From NCBI GenBank assembly GCA_902535275.1, contig CACASS010000006.1, positions 1 through 32,797 of the forward strand: DNA of 32,797 nucleotides, written 5' to 3'. Below the pieces are notes generated by a model. The model ran no database searches. It was not told the origin of the DNA and saw only the letters and a list, made by a program, of their open reading frames with translations. The position numbers and the translations under genes were made by a program. Shown here in pieces: positions 1 through 8,951 of the stretch. Origin of the DNA: an uncultured Pelagibacteraceae bacterium. GTDB taxonomy: Bacteria; Pseudomonadota; Alphaproteobacteria; Pelagibacterales; Pelagibacteraceae. The stretch's first letter is position 1, and each line of letters opens with the position of its first letter.

Positions 1-1
1 T

Positions 2-664
2 CTTTTAAAAACTATAAAAAAAACTAATTTATATTTGATCTCTATAATATGTTTAATAAATTTATGTTTTACCTACGCACTTGTTTATAAAAATATATCT
101 TTTGATCACAATTTCTTATTTACTCAGAAAGACGAAAGATATACCCCAGGTGTAAATCATAATGTTGATTATGATAAAGGATTTAAGACTTTGGGTTATT
201 TTTTACGAAATAATATGATCAGAGTATCAAAGATTAATACACCAAAAAAAGGATTTTCAAATAGTGTTTTCAAATTAGGGGTAGTAACAAGACTCGGTGG
301 CGCAGAATATTATTTTAATGATAAATATGAAATTCAAGACTCTGATAACTTTGAAATGTTAGATAAATACGAGAATTATTTAATGTTAATAGTACCAAGC
401 TCTAAACTTACGCCAAATTATGTTGAACAACCAGAAAAACCTGAAAACTTCAACGATATTATAATGAGGCAAGTTAATAAAAGAAATTTAAATCAATTGC
501 TAATTATTTGTAAAAACAATGAAATAATAATGAGTGTATTTGGAAATCAGGATAAATATAATTTCTCAAATAAATGTATCGATGCTGATGAATATAATTT
601 TAAATTCAATAATGAATTCAAAAAGATAAATGATTTTTCCAAAAATTACCTTGGTCAATTTTAG
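2..664 (+). CDS. Hypothetical protein, C-terminal fragment, truncated by left window edge (one TM helix then soluble domain)
   Basis: Frame is open from base 2 with no stop; the track start at 35 is only an internal TTG. Hydrophobic segment LISIICLINLCFTYALV followed by a polar domain, stop at 664. Confidence 0.6.
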   Translation, partial: LLKTIKKTNLYLISIICLINLCFTYALVYKNISFDHNFLFTQKDERYTPGVNHNVDYDKGFKTLGYFLRNNMIRVSKINTPKKGFSNSVFKLGVVTRLGGAEYYFNDKYEIQDSDNFEMLDKYENYLMLIVPSSKLTPNYVEQPEKPENFNDIIMRQVNKRNLNQLLIICKNNEIIMSVFGNQDKYNFSNKCIDADEYNFKFNNEFKKINDFSKNYLGQF

Positions 665-686
665 TTTAAATATTTGATATAAAAGT

Positions 687-1832
687 TTATAAATTTTTTG
701 ATGTAATTTTTTTTTTTGGATCAAAGAAAGGTTTATCAATAACATTACACTTAAAGTTTTTATTTTCGATCGAGACATCTATTTCTGAACCAATTCTTGA
801 GTGTTTAATATCTACCATAGCTAGGGCAATATTCTTTTTTAAACGTGGGGAATATATGGCTGATGTGACTTTTCCTATTATTTTATTATTATGCTTTAAA
901 TGCCAAAATGTAGTATTTGGTCCACTTAATTTATCACATTTTATTTCCAAACCTACTTGTAACCTTTTTACTCCATTTGCCTTAATTTTTTTTAATGCTT
1001 TTTTACCAATGTAATTTACGTCACCATCTAAATTAACTAAACGATCAAGGCCTAATTCAAAAGGATTTGTGTGTATATCAGCATCAGCATGATAGGAAAG
1101 CATACCTCCTTCAATTCTTCTTATTGTAGAAGTGTGACCAGGTTTAATCCCAAAATCTTTTCCTGCATCCATAATCTTTTCGTAAAGTTCATTACCTTTA
1201 GAGCCATCTCTTAAAAATAACTCATATCCGAATTCGCTAGACCAACCTGTTCTTGATACTACTAAAGGGATTCCATCTAGATCTAATTCTTTAAACCAAT
1301 AATACTTTAAATTTTTTATAGTCTCTCCAAATAATTTTACCATAATGTTGGCAGACATTGGTCCTTGCAATTGCAAAGGTGATACATCAGGTTCAGTAAT
1401 TTTCACATTGAGTTTGGAATTTACCGCAACTCCTTGAGCCCATAATAAAATATCGCTGTCACTTAGAGATAGCCAAAAATGATTTTCACCTAATCTTAAA
1501 AGAACTGGATCATTTAGTAAACCACCCTCTGAATTTGTAATCAGAACATATTTACACTGACCAATAGATAATTTAGTTAAATCTCTTGGAGTTAATAATT
1601 GAATAAATTTAAATGCGTCAGGACCAGTTATTTCTACCTGTCTCTCTACAGCAACATCACATAAAATTGCTTTTCTAATCAAATTCCAAAAATTCTGCTC
1701 AGGATCTCCAAAGTCACGTGGTATGTACATATGATTATAAACAGAAAAACCAGTTGCCCCCCATCTTACAGTAGAGTCAAAATACGGAGATTTTCTAATT
1801 TGAGTTCCAAACCCAAAATTTTTATTAATCAT
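687..1832 (-). CDS. GcvT/DmdA-family aminomethyltransferase-like protein (dimethylsulfoniopropionate demethylase-like paralog)
   Basis: 381 aa; N-terminal YNHMYIPRDFGDPEQNF..CDVAVERQVEITG, then LTPRDL, NDPVLLRL, LQGP, SRTGWSSEFGYELFL, and a C-terminal GcvT barrel. Resembles remembered SAR11 DmdA more than canonical GcvT; substrate unknown. Confidence 0.75.
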   Translation of the reverse strand: MINKNFGFGTQIRKSPYFDSTVRWGATGFSVYNHMYIPRDFGDPEQNFWNLIRKAILCDVAVERQVEITGPDAFKFIQLLTPRDLTKLSIGQCKYVLITNSEGGLLNDPVLLRLGENHFWLSLSDSDILLWAQGVAVNSKLNVKITEPDVSPLQLQGPMSANIMVKLFGETIKNLKYYWFKELDLDGIPLVVSRTGWSSEFGYELFLRDGSKGNELYEKIMDAGKDFGIKPGHTSTIRRIEGGMLSYHADADIHTNPFELGLDRLVNLDGDVNYIGKKALKKIKANGVKRLQVGLEIKCDKLSGPNTTFWHLKHNNKIIGKVTSAIYSPRLKKNIALAMVDIKHSRIGSEIDVSIENKNFKCNVIDKPFFDPKKKITSKNL

Positions 1833-2602
1833 TAATTAGTTTCTTTTCTGATTTGTTCTATTTTTATTTTTTTTTGAAGACTCCTATTAGAGTCATAAAG
1901 AAGATTAAACTTGATTTTTTTATTTATTTTAACATAAATAAGTTTAGCATTTCTTACTTCATAATTGTCTGCTACAGCGCTAATAGGTCTTTTCTGTATA
2001 TTAAGATTTTTTATAATGATTTTAGATTTATCACTCACTACTCTTCCCTTCCATCTTCTTGGTCTGAATGCACTTATAGGTCTGATAGATAATTTTTTAG
2101 AATCTAAATTTAAAATAGGGCCATAAACTGACATATTATAAGCAGTACTTCCAGCTGGAGTAGAAACTAATATTCCATCAGAAACTAATTTTTTAATTAT
2201 TTTTTGAGACCCATTTGAAATTTCTAATGATGCAGTTTGTCTACTTTGTCTTAAAATTGAAACTTCATTTATTGCAATAGATTTTTTAATTTTGTTAAAT
2301 TTATTTTTAACTACCATCTCTAAAGGTGAAATAACGACCTGTTTTGCCCTAGACAAATTTTTAACAGTACTTTTAAAAGAAAATTTGTTCATCAAAAATC
2401 CATAGCTTCCTGCATTGATTCCATAAAAAGGTTTTTTATATTTATTGTATTTTTTTAACACAGAAAGCATAAAGCCATCACCACCAACAACAATTATTAA
2501 ATTACATTTATTTAATGATGTAGTTTTAATTTGATTATCTAGAAAATTTTTAATCATTTTAGATATTTTAGTATTATCAAAAAGGATATGTGAATTTAGC
2601 AT
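1832..2602 (-). CDS. nadK: NAD kinase
   Basis: GGDGFMLSVLKKY, NEVSILR, SDGILVSTPAGSTAYNMSVYGPIL motifs. The track start (2635) reads into the tRNA-Leu gene; ATG at 2602 (MLNSHILFD) is preferred. TAATG overlap with the downstream gene at 1832. Confidence 0.9.
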   Translation of the reverse strand: MLNSHILFDNTKISKMIKNFLDNQIKTTSLNKCNLIIVVGGDGFMLSVLKKYNKYKKPFYGINAGSYGFLMNKFSFKSTVKNLSRAKQVVISPLEMVVKNKFNKIKKSIAINEVSILRQSRQTASLEISNGSQKIIKKLVSDGILVSTPAGSTAYNMSVYGPILNLDSKKLSIRPISAFRPRRWKGRVVSDKSKIIIKNLNIQKRPISAVADNYEVRNAKLIYVKINKKIKFNLLYDSNRSLQKKIKIEQIRKETN

Positions 2603-2605
2603 TGT

Positions 2606-2691
2606 TGGTGCCCTCGGCCAGACTCGAACTGGCACTCCATAAATGGCAAGGATTTTAAGTCCTTTGTGTCTACCAATTTCACCACGAGGGC
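2606..2691 (-). tRNA. tRNA-Leu (anticodon UAA), CCA encoded
   Basis: Minus-strand GCCCTCGTGGTGAAATTGGTAGACACAAAGGACTTAAAATCCTTGCCATTTATGGAGTGCCAGTTCGAGTCTGGCCGAGGGCACCA: acceptor GCCCTCG/CGAGGGC, anticodon stem AAGGA/TCCTT with loop CTTAAAA, class II variable arm, T-loop GTTCGAGTC. Confidence 0.95.
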
Positions 2692-2766
2692 ATGAGTTAT
2701 TTTCATGAGTATTTATGCTAATATTTATAATTGAACAAGAGTAATAAGTAAAATTTTTTTAAATAG

Positions 2767-3684
2767 TTAATTCCACTTAAATATTTCAAGGTTTTTTTTC
2801 AATAAAGATTTTTTATTGTAAATCTCAAGAGACACACCTTTTATTTTTAAAAACTTTTTCCATTTTCCTATTGTTTGGATGATACCAAAATTGACAGTAT
2901 TATGCTTGTCTTTATGTGAAATACCTTTTGCTCCCATTTTAGAAAAGATAATTTTTTTTTTAAATCTGTCCCAAGTGTAAGTTGTATTAGGTGGACAAAA
3001 AAAATGCTGATTGTTATATAGATCTATGCCTACTAAAACAATTTTTTTGTAATTCATACAATATCCAAAGTTAATAGCATCTGTCAAAGTACCAGCATCA
3101 TGTACCAATCCATCTTTAATATTTTTACTTGGTAATGAGTTTCTTTTTCTAATTGTTGTGTATAAAAAAAAATTATTTCGTCTGCCAAAAAATTTATTAC
3201 CTAAAAGTTGATTTGGAAAATTGGAAACAATACCTTTTGGAAATAAAAATAAAGTTTTTTTGAAAAAATTATTATTTTTAACTTTTTTAGAAAAGAAATT
3301 ACAATAATCATTTGCATAGAATATTGCACCAGGACCCTCATGAGTGGCTCTATTTATATGATAATTAAAATTAAGTTTTTTTAAAAAAATTGTGTTATTA
3401 AACCCTATAGTATCATATTTATCTATTTTCTTCCACTCATTTTCTTTTAAATAGTTTAAAGAACCCCCTGACCCAATTACAAATAAAGTATTTGATTTTT
3501 TAAAATTTATTAAATCTTTATAACTAATCTTTTTATTTTTGTAATATCCTAGACATGTGTATTTTCTTTTTATGAATGAAATTAGAAGTATAAATAAATG
3601 ATAAGGAATTTCATTTAATTGATTATGCTTAAAAATTCCATAAAGTACCTTAATTTCATTATATAATAAATTTTTTATACCCAT
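2767..3684 (-). CDS. Putative glycosyltransferase, GT42 sialyltransferase / DUF115-like
   Basis: 305 aa; NTLFVIGSGGSLNYL near the N-terminus, DTIGFNNTIFL, GTLTDAINFGYCMNYKKIVLVGIDLYN. Pattern resembles Campylobacter CST-I/DUF115 proteins, and it lies next to a CMP-sugar synthetase. Confidence 0.5.
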   Translation of the reverse strand: MGIKNLLYNEIKVLYGIFKHNQLNEIPYHLFILLISFIKRKYTCLGYYKNKKISYKDLINFKKSNTLFVIGSGGSLNYLKENEWKKIDKYDTIGFNNTIFLKKLNFNYHINRATHEGPGAIFYANDYCNFFSKKVKNNNFFKKTLFLFPKGIVSNFPNQLLGNKFFGRRNNFFLYTTIRKRNSLPSKNIKDGLVHDAGTLTDAINFGYCMNYKKIVLVGIDLYNNQHFFCPPNTTYTWDRFKKKIIFSKMGAKGISHKDKHNTVNFGIIQTIGKWKKFLKIKGVSLEIYNKKSLLKKNLEIFKWN

Positions 3685-3708
3685 ATATCTTTACTTAAAC
3701 AAATCGGC

Positions 3709-4404
3709 TTATTTTTTTTTTAGTAAAATTTTGCAAATTTCAAAATCGAGATCATCATGAATATCATGTGTTTTTGAAACCTCAAAAGGTAAAACTTTTT
3801 TTCCCATAAAATTCCATGGAGATAAACCATCATTTTTATAGATTGACTCAGTTTTGATTACCCAAAAATTGTGACATAAGAAAAAAGATTTTTGCAGATC
3901 TTGTCTATTTGAAGATAATTTATTTTTAGATTTAAAGTAAGGAACTAAATATTTTTTATAAATTTGTTTTGCTCTGAATGGGTGTTTATCATTATCTTGG
4001 TTTACCGGAACTACAGCAGATGCGTTACTTTGTATTAAAATTTTTATACATTTTTTGATCCATTCTGCTCTAATTATTGGTGCATTAGCCAATAAAACAA
4101 CAACTATATCAGGATTTATACCTTTTTTTTTTAAATATTTAAGAGAGTGCAAAATTACATCTACATGAAGACTATTTGGTTTAGACAAATTTTTGGGTCT
4201 TTTAATTTTCTTATATCCATAATTTGAGGCTAAGCTCAATATTTTATTATCATCACTTGAAGTATAAAAATAATTTATATTTTTAACCTTATTTGCTTCA
4301 TTGCAAGGATATGAAAGTACAGGTGAACCAAATATTTTTTTTATATTTTTATCTTTATATTTACTACCGCCTCTTCCAGTTAATAGAGCTAGTATTTTTG
4401 TCAT
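3709..4404 (-). CDS. CMP-N-acetylneuraminate / nonulosonate cytidylyltransferase family protein (NeuA/PseF/LegF-like)
   Basis: 231 aa; LLTGRGGSKYKDKNIKKIFGSPVLSY (ARGGSKGxxxKN-type nucleotide-binding motif), YTSSDDNKI, RPKNLSKPNSLHVDVILHSL, VVVLLANAPI, HDIHDDLDFEIC. Confidence 0.75.
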   Translation of the reverse strand: MTKILALLTGRGGSKYKDKNIKKIFGSPVLSYPCNEANKVKNINYFYTSSDDNKILSLASNYGYKKIKRPKNLSKPNSLHVDVILHSLKYLKKKGINPDIVVVLLANAPIIRAEWIKKCIKILIQSNASAVVPVNQDNDKHPFRAKQIYKKYLVPYFKSKNKLSSNRQDLQKSFFLCHNFWVIKTESIYKNDGLSPWNFMGKKVLPFEVSKTHDIHDDLDFEICKILLKKK

Positions 4405-4508
4405 AAAATTAAAAAATAAACAAATATGTTAAATTTTTTATATATTACAATTTATATATTTTATAGTAATTTTTTTAAACTTTAATATGGTGTTTATGGT
4501 CAACAATA

Positions 4509-4760
4509 ATGAAAAAAATACAATTTATTAATTTTAATAAAATTTTAATATTTATTATAATTTTATTATCTATATTTTATTTTTTAAAGGAAAATAATTC
4601 TATGATAATGCTGAAAGCAAAGTATGAAATAAATAATATTTTAAAGATACACACTCCTTTGGAACTAACTGAGATAGAAATAGAAAAATTCATTAATAAA
4701 TTGAATTACAAAAATAGTTATAAAATACAAAAAAATAAAGAATATTGGATTAATAATTAA
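4509..4760 (+). CDS. Small hypothetical protein with one N-terminal TM helix; first gene of the GMC oxidoreductase cluster
   Basis: 83 aa, hydrophobic ILIFIIILLSIFYFL then polar helix-rich tail (LTEIEIEKFINKL). Stop 2 nt before the ATG of the next ORF. Confidence 0.55.
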   Translation: MKKIQFINFNKILIFIIILLSIFYFLKENNSMIMLKAKYEINNILKIHTPLELTEIEIEKFINKLNYKNSYKIQKNKEYWINN

Positions 4761-4762
4761 TT

Positions 4763-4918
4763 ATGATTAGAAGAAATTTCATTAAAGCACTTTTATATAT
4801 AGGATTATTTCCTCATATTATTTTTTTTAAAGATAAAAAAGACTATACAAATAAAAAAAGTAAGTTTGTTAAACTGAATAATTGGTTGGTTAAACAAAAT
4901 GATTTAAATGATTTATGA
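4763..4918 (+). CDS. 51-aa Tat-signal-like micro-protein (putative small/escort subunit of the GMC oxidoreductase)
   Basis: Not in the ORF track. Translates as MIRRNFIKALLYIGLFPHIIFFKDKKDYTNKKSKFVKLNNWLVKQNDLNDL*. RRNFIK followed by a hydrophobic stretch; 11-nt overlap with the downstream ATG at 4908. Confidence 0.55.
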   Translation: MIRRNFIKALLYIGLFPHIIFFKDKKDYTNKKSKFVKLNNWLVKQNDLNDL

Positions 4919-6314
4919 TTTTATAGTAATCGGTGCTGGTGCGGCTGGATTAACATTTATAGATAAAATAATTAAATCAAACAACGAAATTAAGATAGCT
5001 TTAGTTGAAGCGGGAAATTTAAAAAATGATTCTTTAAAAGATTATAAAGATATTTCATTTATAAAAAATAAAATTAATCCAGTAGATGAAAAAAGAGCCT
5101 TTTTATTTGGAGGTACAACAAATCTATGGGGTGGATTTTGCAGACCTCTAGATTTTGAAGATTTCATATCTAGAAGTGATATAAATAAAAATGAATGGCC
5201 ATTTGATATAAATGAACTAAATAAATATCTGGATGAAGCAAAAAAAGTATTAGAACTCAAGGAAAATTTTAAAATTAAAAATAAGCCCAAAGAAAGTAAA
5301 ACATTAACTGATTTCAATTTGGAGGAAATAGATTTTGATTATAGCAATAAACAAATTTTCTTCAAAAAATACAAGAGCCTAAATAATAAGATTGATATTT
5401 ATTTAAATAACATTGCCTACAAATTTGTAATTGATGAACAAAATAAAAGTGTCAAATCTTTGGATATTATCGAGGCTAAAACAAAATCTAAAAAAAGAAT
5501 TTATTCTAAAAACTTTATCTTATCCTTAGGTGGTTTGGAAACTACAAGATTTTTATTAAATAATAATAAATTTTATAAACAAAATTATTTTAATAACTCT
5601 AAAACATTAGGTAAGGGGTTTAATGATCACCCTCATTTTTATGTTGGTAATTATGTGAGCTTTAAGGATTTTCATAAAACAAATAAGATTAAATCTGTTA
5701 GGTATTTTAAAAATACACATAAATTTCAATTAGAAAACAAAATATTGAACTCATCAATTAGATTAACCTCAATTAAAAATCCTGTTGATACTAATTATGA
5801 TTTAATAGAAGAGTTTAAAATTTTATTCCCAAATATCACAAAAAAAATATTATATACAGGCAGAATCATGGTGGTGAGTGAACAACGATCAATTTTAGAA
5901 AATATGATGGAGCTAGATAATACAAAAAAGGATAATTTTGGTATCCCTAAAATAAATTTTAAATATGAACTGACAAAGTTTGATTTAGATAATATAAGAA
6001 AAACATCTATTAATATTTCCAAATGGTTGGCTAGCAGTGAGCACGGAAGAGCAAAATTATTGAATTGGATAATGGATGAAAATTTAATGCCTAATTCAAA
6101 CGATTACATGTGGTATGGACATCATATGAGTACAACTAGGATGGGTTTAAATGCAAATTCTAGTGTTGTAGATCATAATCTAAAAATACATTCTTTAAAT
6201 AATGCATATATTGTCAGTTCTTCGATATTTCCCTCTGGTGGTGCTTCAAATCCAACCTTTACAATAGTTCAATTAGCACTAAGACTGGCTGAGCATTTAA
6301 AAACAATTAGTTAA
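4908..6314 (+). CDS. GMC-family FAD-dependent oxidoreductase (gluconate/sugar dehydrogenase large-subunit-like)
   Basis: 468 aa; N-terminal FAD motif DFIVIGAGAAGLTFIDKI, FLFGGTTNLWGGFCRPL, LSLGGLETTRFLL, C-terminal MWYGHHMSTTRMG and NAYIVSSSIFPSGGASNPTFTIVQLALRLAEHL. No signal peptide of its own. Confidence 0.85.
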   Translation: MIYDFIVIGAGAAGLTFIDKIIKSNNEIKIALVEAGNLKNDSLKDYKDISFIKNKINPVDEKRAFLFGGTTNLWGGFCRPLDFEDFISRSDINKNEWPFDINELNKYLDEAKKVLELKENFKIKNKPKESKTLTDFNLEEIDFDYSNKQIFFKKYKSLNNKIDIYLNNIAYKFVIDEQNKSVKSLDIIEAKTKSKKRIYSKNFILSLGGLETTRFLLNNNKFYKQNYFNNSKTLGKGFNDHPHFYVGNYVSFKDFHKTNKIKSVRYFKNTHKFQLENKILNSSIRLTSIKNPVDTNYDLIEEFKILFPNITKKILYTGRIMVVSEQRSILENMMELDNTKKDNFGIPKINFKYELTKFDLDNIRKTSINISKWLASSEHGRAKLLNWIMDENLMPNSNDYMWYGHHMSTTRMGLNANSSVVDHNLKIHSLNNAYIVSSSIFPSGGASNPTFTIVQLALRLAEHLKTIS

Positions 6315-8214
6315 TCTTTTCAAAACGTATTAATTTGAAATTAGAACCTTTGTCGTTATAAAAAAGTTCGAAATTGTAGTTTTTTTTTTCATAGTCACTT
6401 AACCAAAATCTTCTCTCTAAAAATTTATTTAAATTTGTTCCCTTGGAAACATTAATATCTGCTATATAATTTAATGATGTCATAAATCTATAACCTCTCT
6501 TATAAGCTAAATCTAATAATTGACCCATTTTTTTTTGTTTGTTGGCTTCAGTGTCAAGAGCAAACCCTAGGCCTGACATCACATTAAAGTCAAGATATGA
6601 TGCTATTATTCCATCGTCATAAGAAATAATTTTTATTTTACTATCCAATGTCTTTTCTAGTTCTAATAAATCATTATTGATTTTAATACTACTATTAATA
6701 AATGGTTTATTCTTTAAGTCGTGATTTAAGAATTGTTTAGAATTGATATAAGAGTTACAGATTACAAATAAAAATAATATCAAAAAAATTTTTTTGTATA
6801 AAAAAGTAATTTTTCCATTTTGCAAATTAAAAGCTAAATAGCTGATAATAATTAGAGATATAAACATATAAAATAGAATAGAAAAAAATCTTATTTTACT
6901 TAAACCAAGAGCAAATATTTCTTTTTCTGTATTGTAATTTTTAAATGAATTAAAAACAATTAATACTACCAATAAAATTAATAAAAAAATTATAGATTTA
7001 ACAACTAATTTAAAATTTTCATTTTTAATGATGTTAAATTTTAGCTTTTTGAAATTAACATTTTTAATTAATTCATTAAGGTAAAATAAGATAATAAAAT
7101 TGAAAATTACTATATTTATTGGAAAATACCAATAACCCTGATGAAAAATCCATACAAAAACAAAGTTGTATAAAGATTTAAGTAAGACGTAAAAGGATAA
7201 ATAAAATAGTAACTTTGGAAATAATCTGTTGTTCAAATTATTTTTATTCTGCGAGTAAAAAATTATATGAAAAATAGATAATAACATTGGTGCAACTATA
7301 AATATTGCACGACCACTTGTTTTTTGCCATATAGACCAATTATTACTTGAAAAGATTTCACCTGCAGGAATTATAAGATTTAAAAAACTCATCATATTAT
7401 AGTATAGAGATGTACCAAATTTAGAAGATCCACTGCTTGGAAGTAAAGTTCCAGCATAAGCATAATTTAACAAACAATAACAAGCTATAAGAACAGAGGG
7501 TAAAACTATTAAAATAAATGTAAGCTTTTTCTGATATTTATTATTTGTTTCAAAAAAATAATATGCAAATATTACTATAATAAGAAAGATGTCATCTAAT
7601 CTTGAAAATATTATTAAGGTAACAATTACAGATAATAAAATGTATTTAAAAATATAGCTTTTATTTATATTCAAAAAATTTCTATTTAAAATAAAATACA
7701 TTAGGATTGAAAAGAAAAATATTGAGAATGAACTTTCCATACCATTGTTAAAATACCAAATGTTTCCTTGTTGAGATAAATCAGAAAATAAAATATGAAA
7801 AAAACCAGGAACTATAGATATAACAGTCAATACTTTCGAGTATCCTAAATTAATCAGTGTGTAAGATATTAAAACTGAAGATATTAAAAGTAAAAATAAA
7901 GAATTAAAGTAAATAAAGATTAATTGATTCTCAATATCATTTTGTAAAAATAAATTAGTTATAATTTTTAAGTAAATTTGAAAAAATGGGTGAAATCCAT
8001 TAGTTGGATACTCACCATCAAAACTGAAAAGAGGAGACCAACCACTATTATTAGCTATAGCAATATAATAAAAGGCATCTGATGCAAAATATTTTAATAT
8101 TGCTTCTGAATTAAAAGCAATCCAACTTAATATAAAAGGATAACAAACAAAAAAAGCACTTATTCCAATAAAAAAATAATTTTCAAAAATTTTTTTTGAT
8201 TTAATATCTATCAT
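6307..8214 (-). CDS. Polytopic GT-C/GT39-like membrane glycosyltransferase
   Basis: 635 aa with many TM helices; N-terminal loop ASDAFYYIAIANNSGWSPLFSFDGEYPTNGFHPFFQIYL typical of bacterial GT-C proteins. 1-nt (TAATG) overlap with the SDR gene upstream. Confidence 0.6.
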   Translation of the reverse strand: MIDIKSKKIFENYFFIGISAFFVCYPFILSWIAFNSEAILKYFASDAFYYIAIANNSGWSPLFSFDGEYPTNGFHPFFQIYLKIITNLFLQNDIENQLIFIYFNSLFLLLISSVLISYTLINLGYSKVLTVISIVPGFFHILFSDLSQQGNIWYFNNGMESSFSIFFFSILMYFILNRNFLNINKSYIFKYILLSVIVTLIIFSRLDDIFLIIVIFAYYFFETNNKYQKKLTFILIVLPSVLIACYCLLNYAYAGTLLPSSGSSKFGTSLYYNMMSFLNLIIPAGEIFSSNNWSIWQKTSGRAIFIVAPMLLSIFHIIFYSQNKNNLNNRLFPKLLFYLSFYVLLKSLYNFVFVWIFHQGYWYFPINIVIFNFIILFYLNELIKNVNFKKLKFNIIKNENFKLVVKSIIFLLILLVVLIVFNSFKNYNTEKEIFALGLSKIRFFSILFYMFISLIIISYLAFNLQNGKITFLYKKIFLILFLFVICNSYINSKQFLNHDLKNKPFINSSIKINNDLLELEKTLDSKIKIISYDDGIIASYLDFNVMSGLGFALDTEANKQKKMGQLLDLAYKRGYRFMTSLNYIADINVSKGTNLNKFLERRFWLSDYEKKNYNFELFYNDKGSNFKLIRFEKIN

Positions 8215-8951
8215 TATAATTTATTTTGAATTTTATTAGGTAACAGCTTTACAATTGCCATTATATATCTCCAGTAAAATGGTGTGTAAATAATTTCTAC
8301 ATGACTGTCTATTTTTGACACAATATCCTTTGCAACTTTTTGTGGATCACTCCATAAAATATTTTTTTTAAATTTTTTAGTCATTGGAGTATTAACAAAA
8401 CCAGGTTTTATATCGATCAATTTTACTTTAGATTCTCTAATGTTTGATCTCAAACCAATAATAAAATTTGATACAATAGATTTACTTGATCCATAGATAA
8501 AATTAGATTTCTTAATTACATCACCTGATACAGATGTAATTGTTGCAATAGTTCCTTTATTGGTGCTTAAAAATATTTTTGAGAATAAATAGATTAATTT
8601 GCAAGTTATTAAACCATTTAGATTAATAGTATTGTGAATATTTTTTAATTTAATTTTTTTTATATCATTATCCAATAGTTCACCAAATGCGAAAAGTACT
8701 AGATCAATTTTACTTAAATTAACAAGGTTTTTTTCTAATTTTTTCCTAATATCTTTTTTTAACAGATTTAAATCTAGTGTCTTATATTTGACGATATTTG
8801 ATCCATTTTTTTTTAATTCTAATGACAAATTTTTGAGATTATTTTTATTTCTACTTATCAAGAATAAATTATTTTTTTTATAAGCCCATAATTTTGCACA
8901 TTCAGAAGCTATTTTAGAGTTAGCACCAATGATTAATATATTTTTCATCAA
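8214..8951 (-). CDS. SDR-family oxidoreductase, DprE2-like (decaprenylphosphoryl-2-keto-ribose reductase-like)
   Basis: 245 aa; NILIIGANSKIASECAKLW Rossmann motif, SVSGDVIKKSNFIYGSSKSIVSNFI (YxxxK), PGFVNTPMT. 4-nt overlap with the DprE1-like gene. Confidence 0.75.
   Translation of the reverse strand: MMKNILIIGANSKIASECAKLWAYKKNNLFLISRNKNNLKNLSLELKKNGSNIVKYKTLDLNLLKKDIRKKLEKNLVNLSKIDLVLFAFGELLDNDIKKIKLKNIHNTINLNGLITCKLIYLFSKIFLSTNKGTIATITSVSGDVIKKSNFIYGSSKSIVSNFIIGLRSNIRESKVKLIDIKPGFVNTPMTKKFKKNILWSDPQKVAKDIVSKIDSHVEIIYTPFYWRYIMAIVKLLPNKIQNKL

Noticed and set aside
566-778. ORF 70 aa minus strand
   Set aside because: Antisense to the end of the left-edge CDS and the 3' end of the DmdA-like gene; low-complexity I/L/K composition from AT-rich sequence.
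1853-2092. ORF 79 aa plus strand
   Set aside because: Fully antisense to nadK; Phe/Tyr/Ile-rich shadow ORF.
4405-4508. Riboswitch or structured RNA in the divergent intergenic region
   Set aside because: Almost pure A/T with no conserved core that I can recognise; likely just divergent promoters.
5042-5317. Minus-strand ORFs 5042..5317 and 5795..6022
   Set aside because: Antisense to the well-supported GMC oxidoreductase, no motifs.
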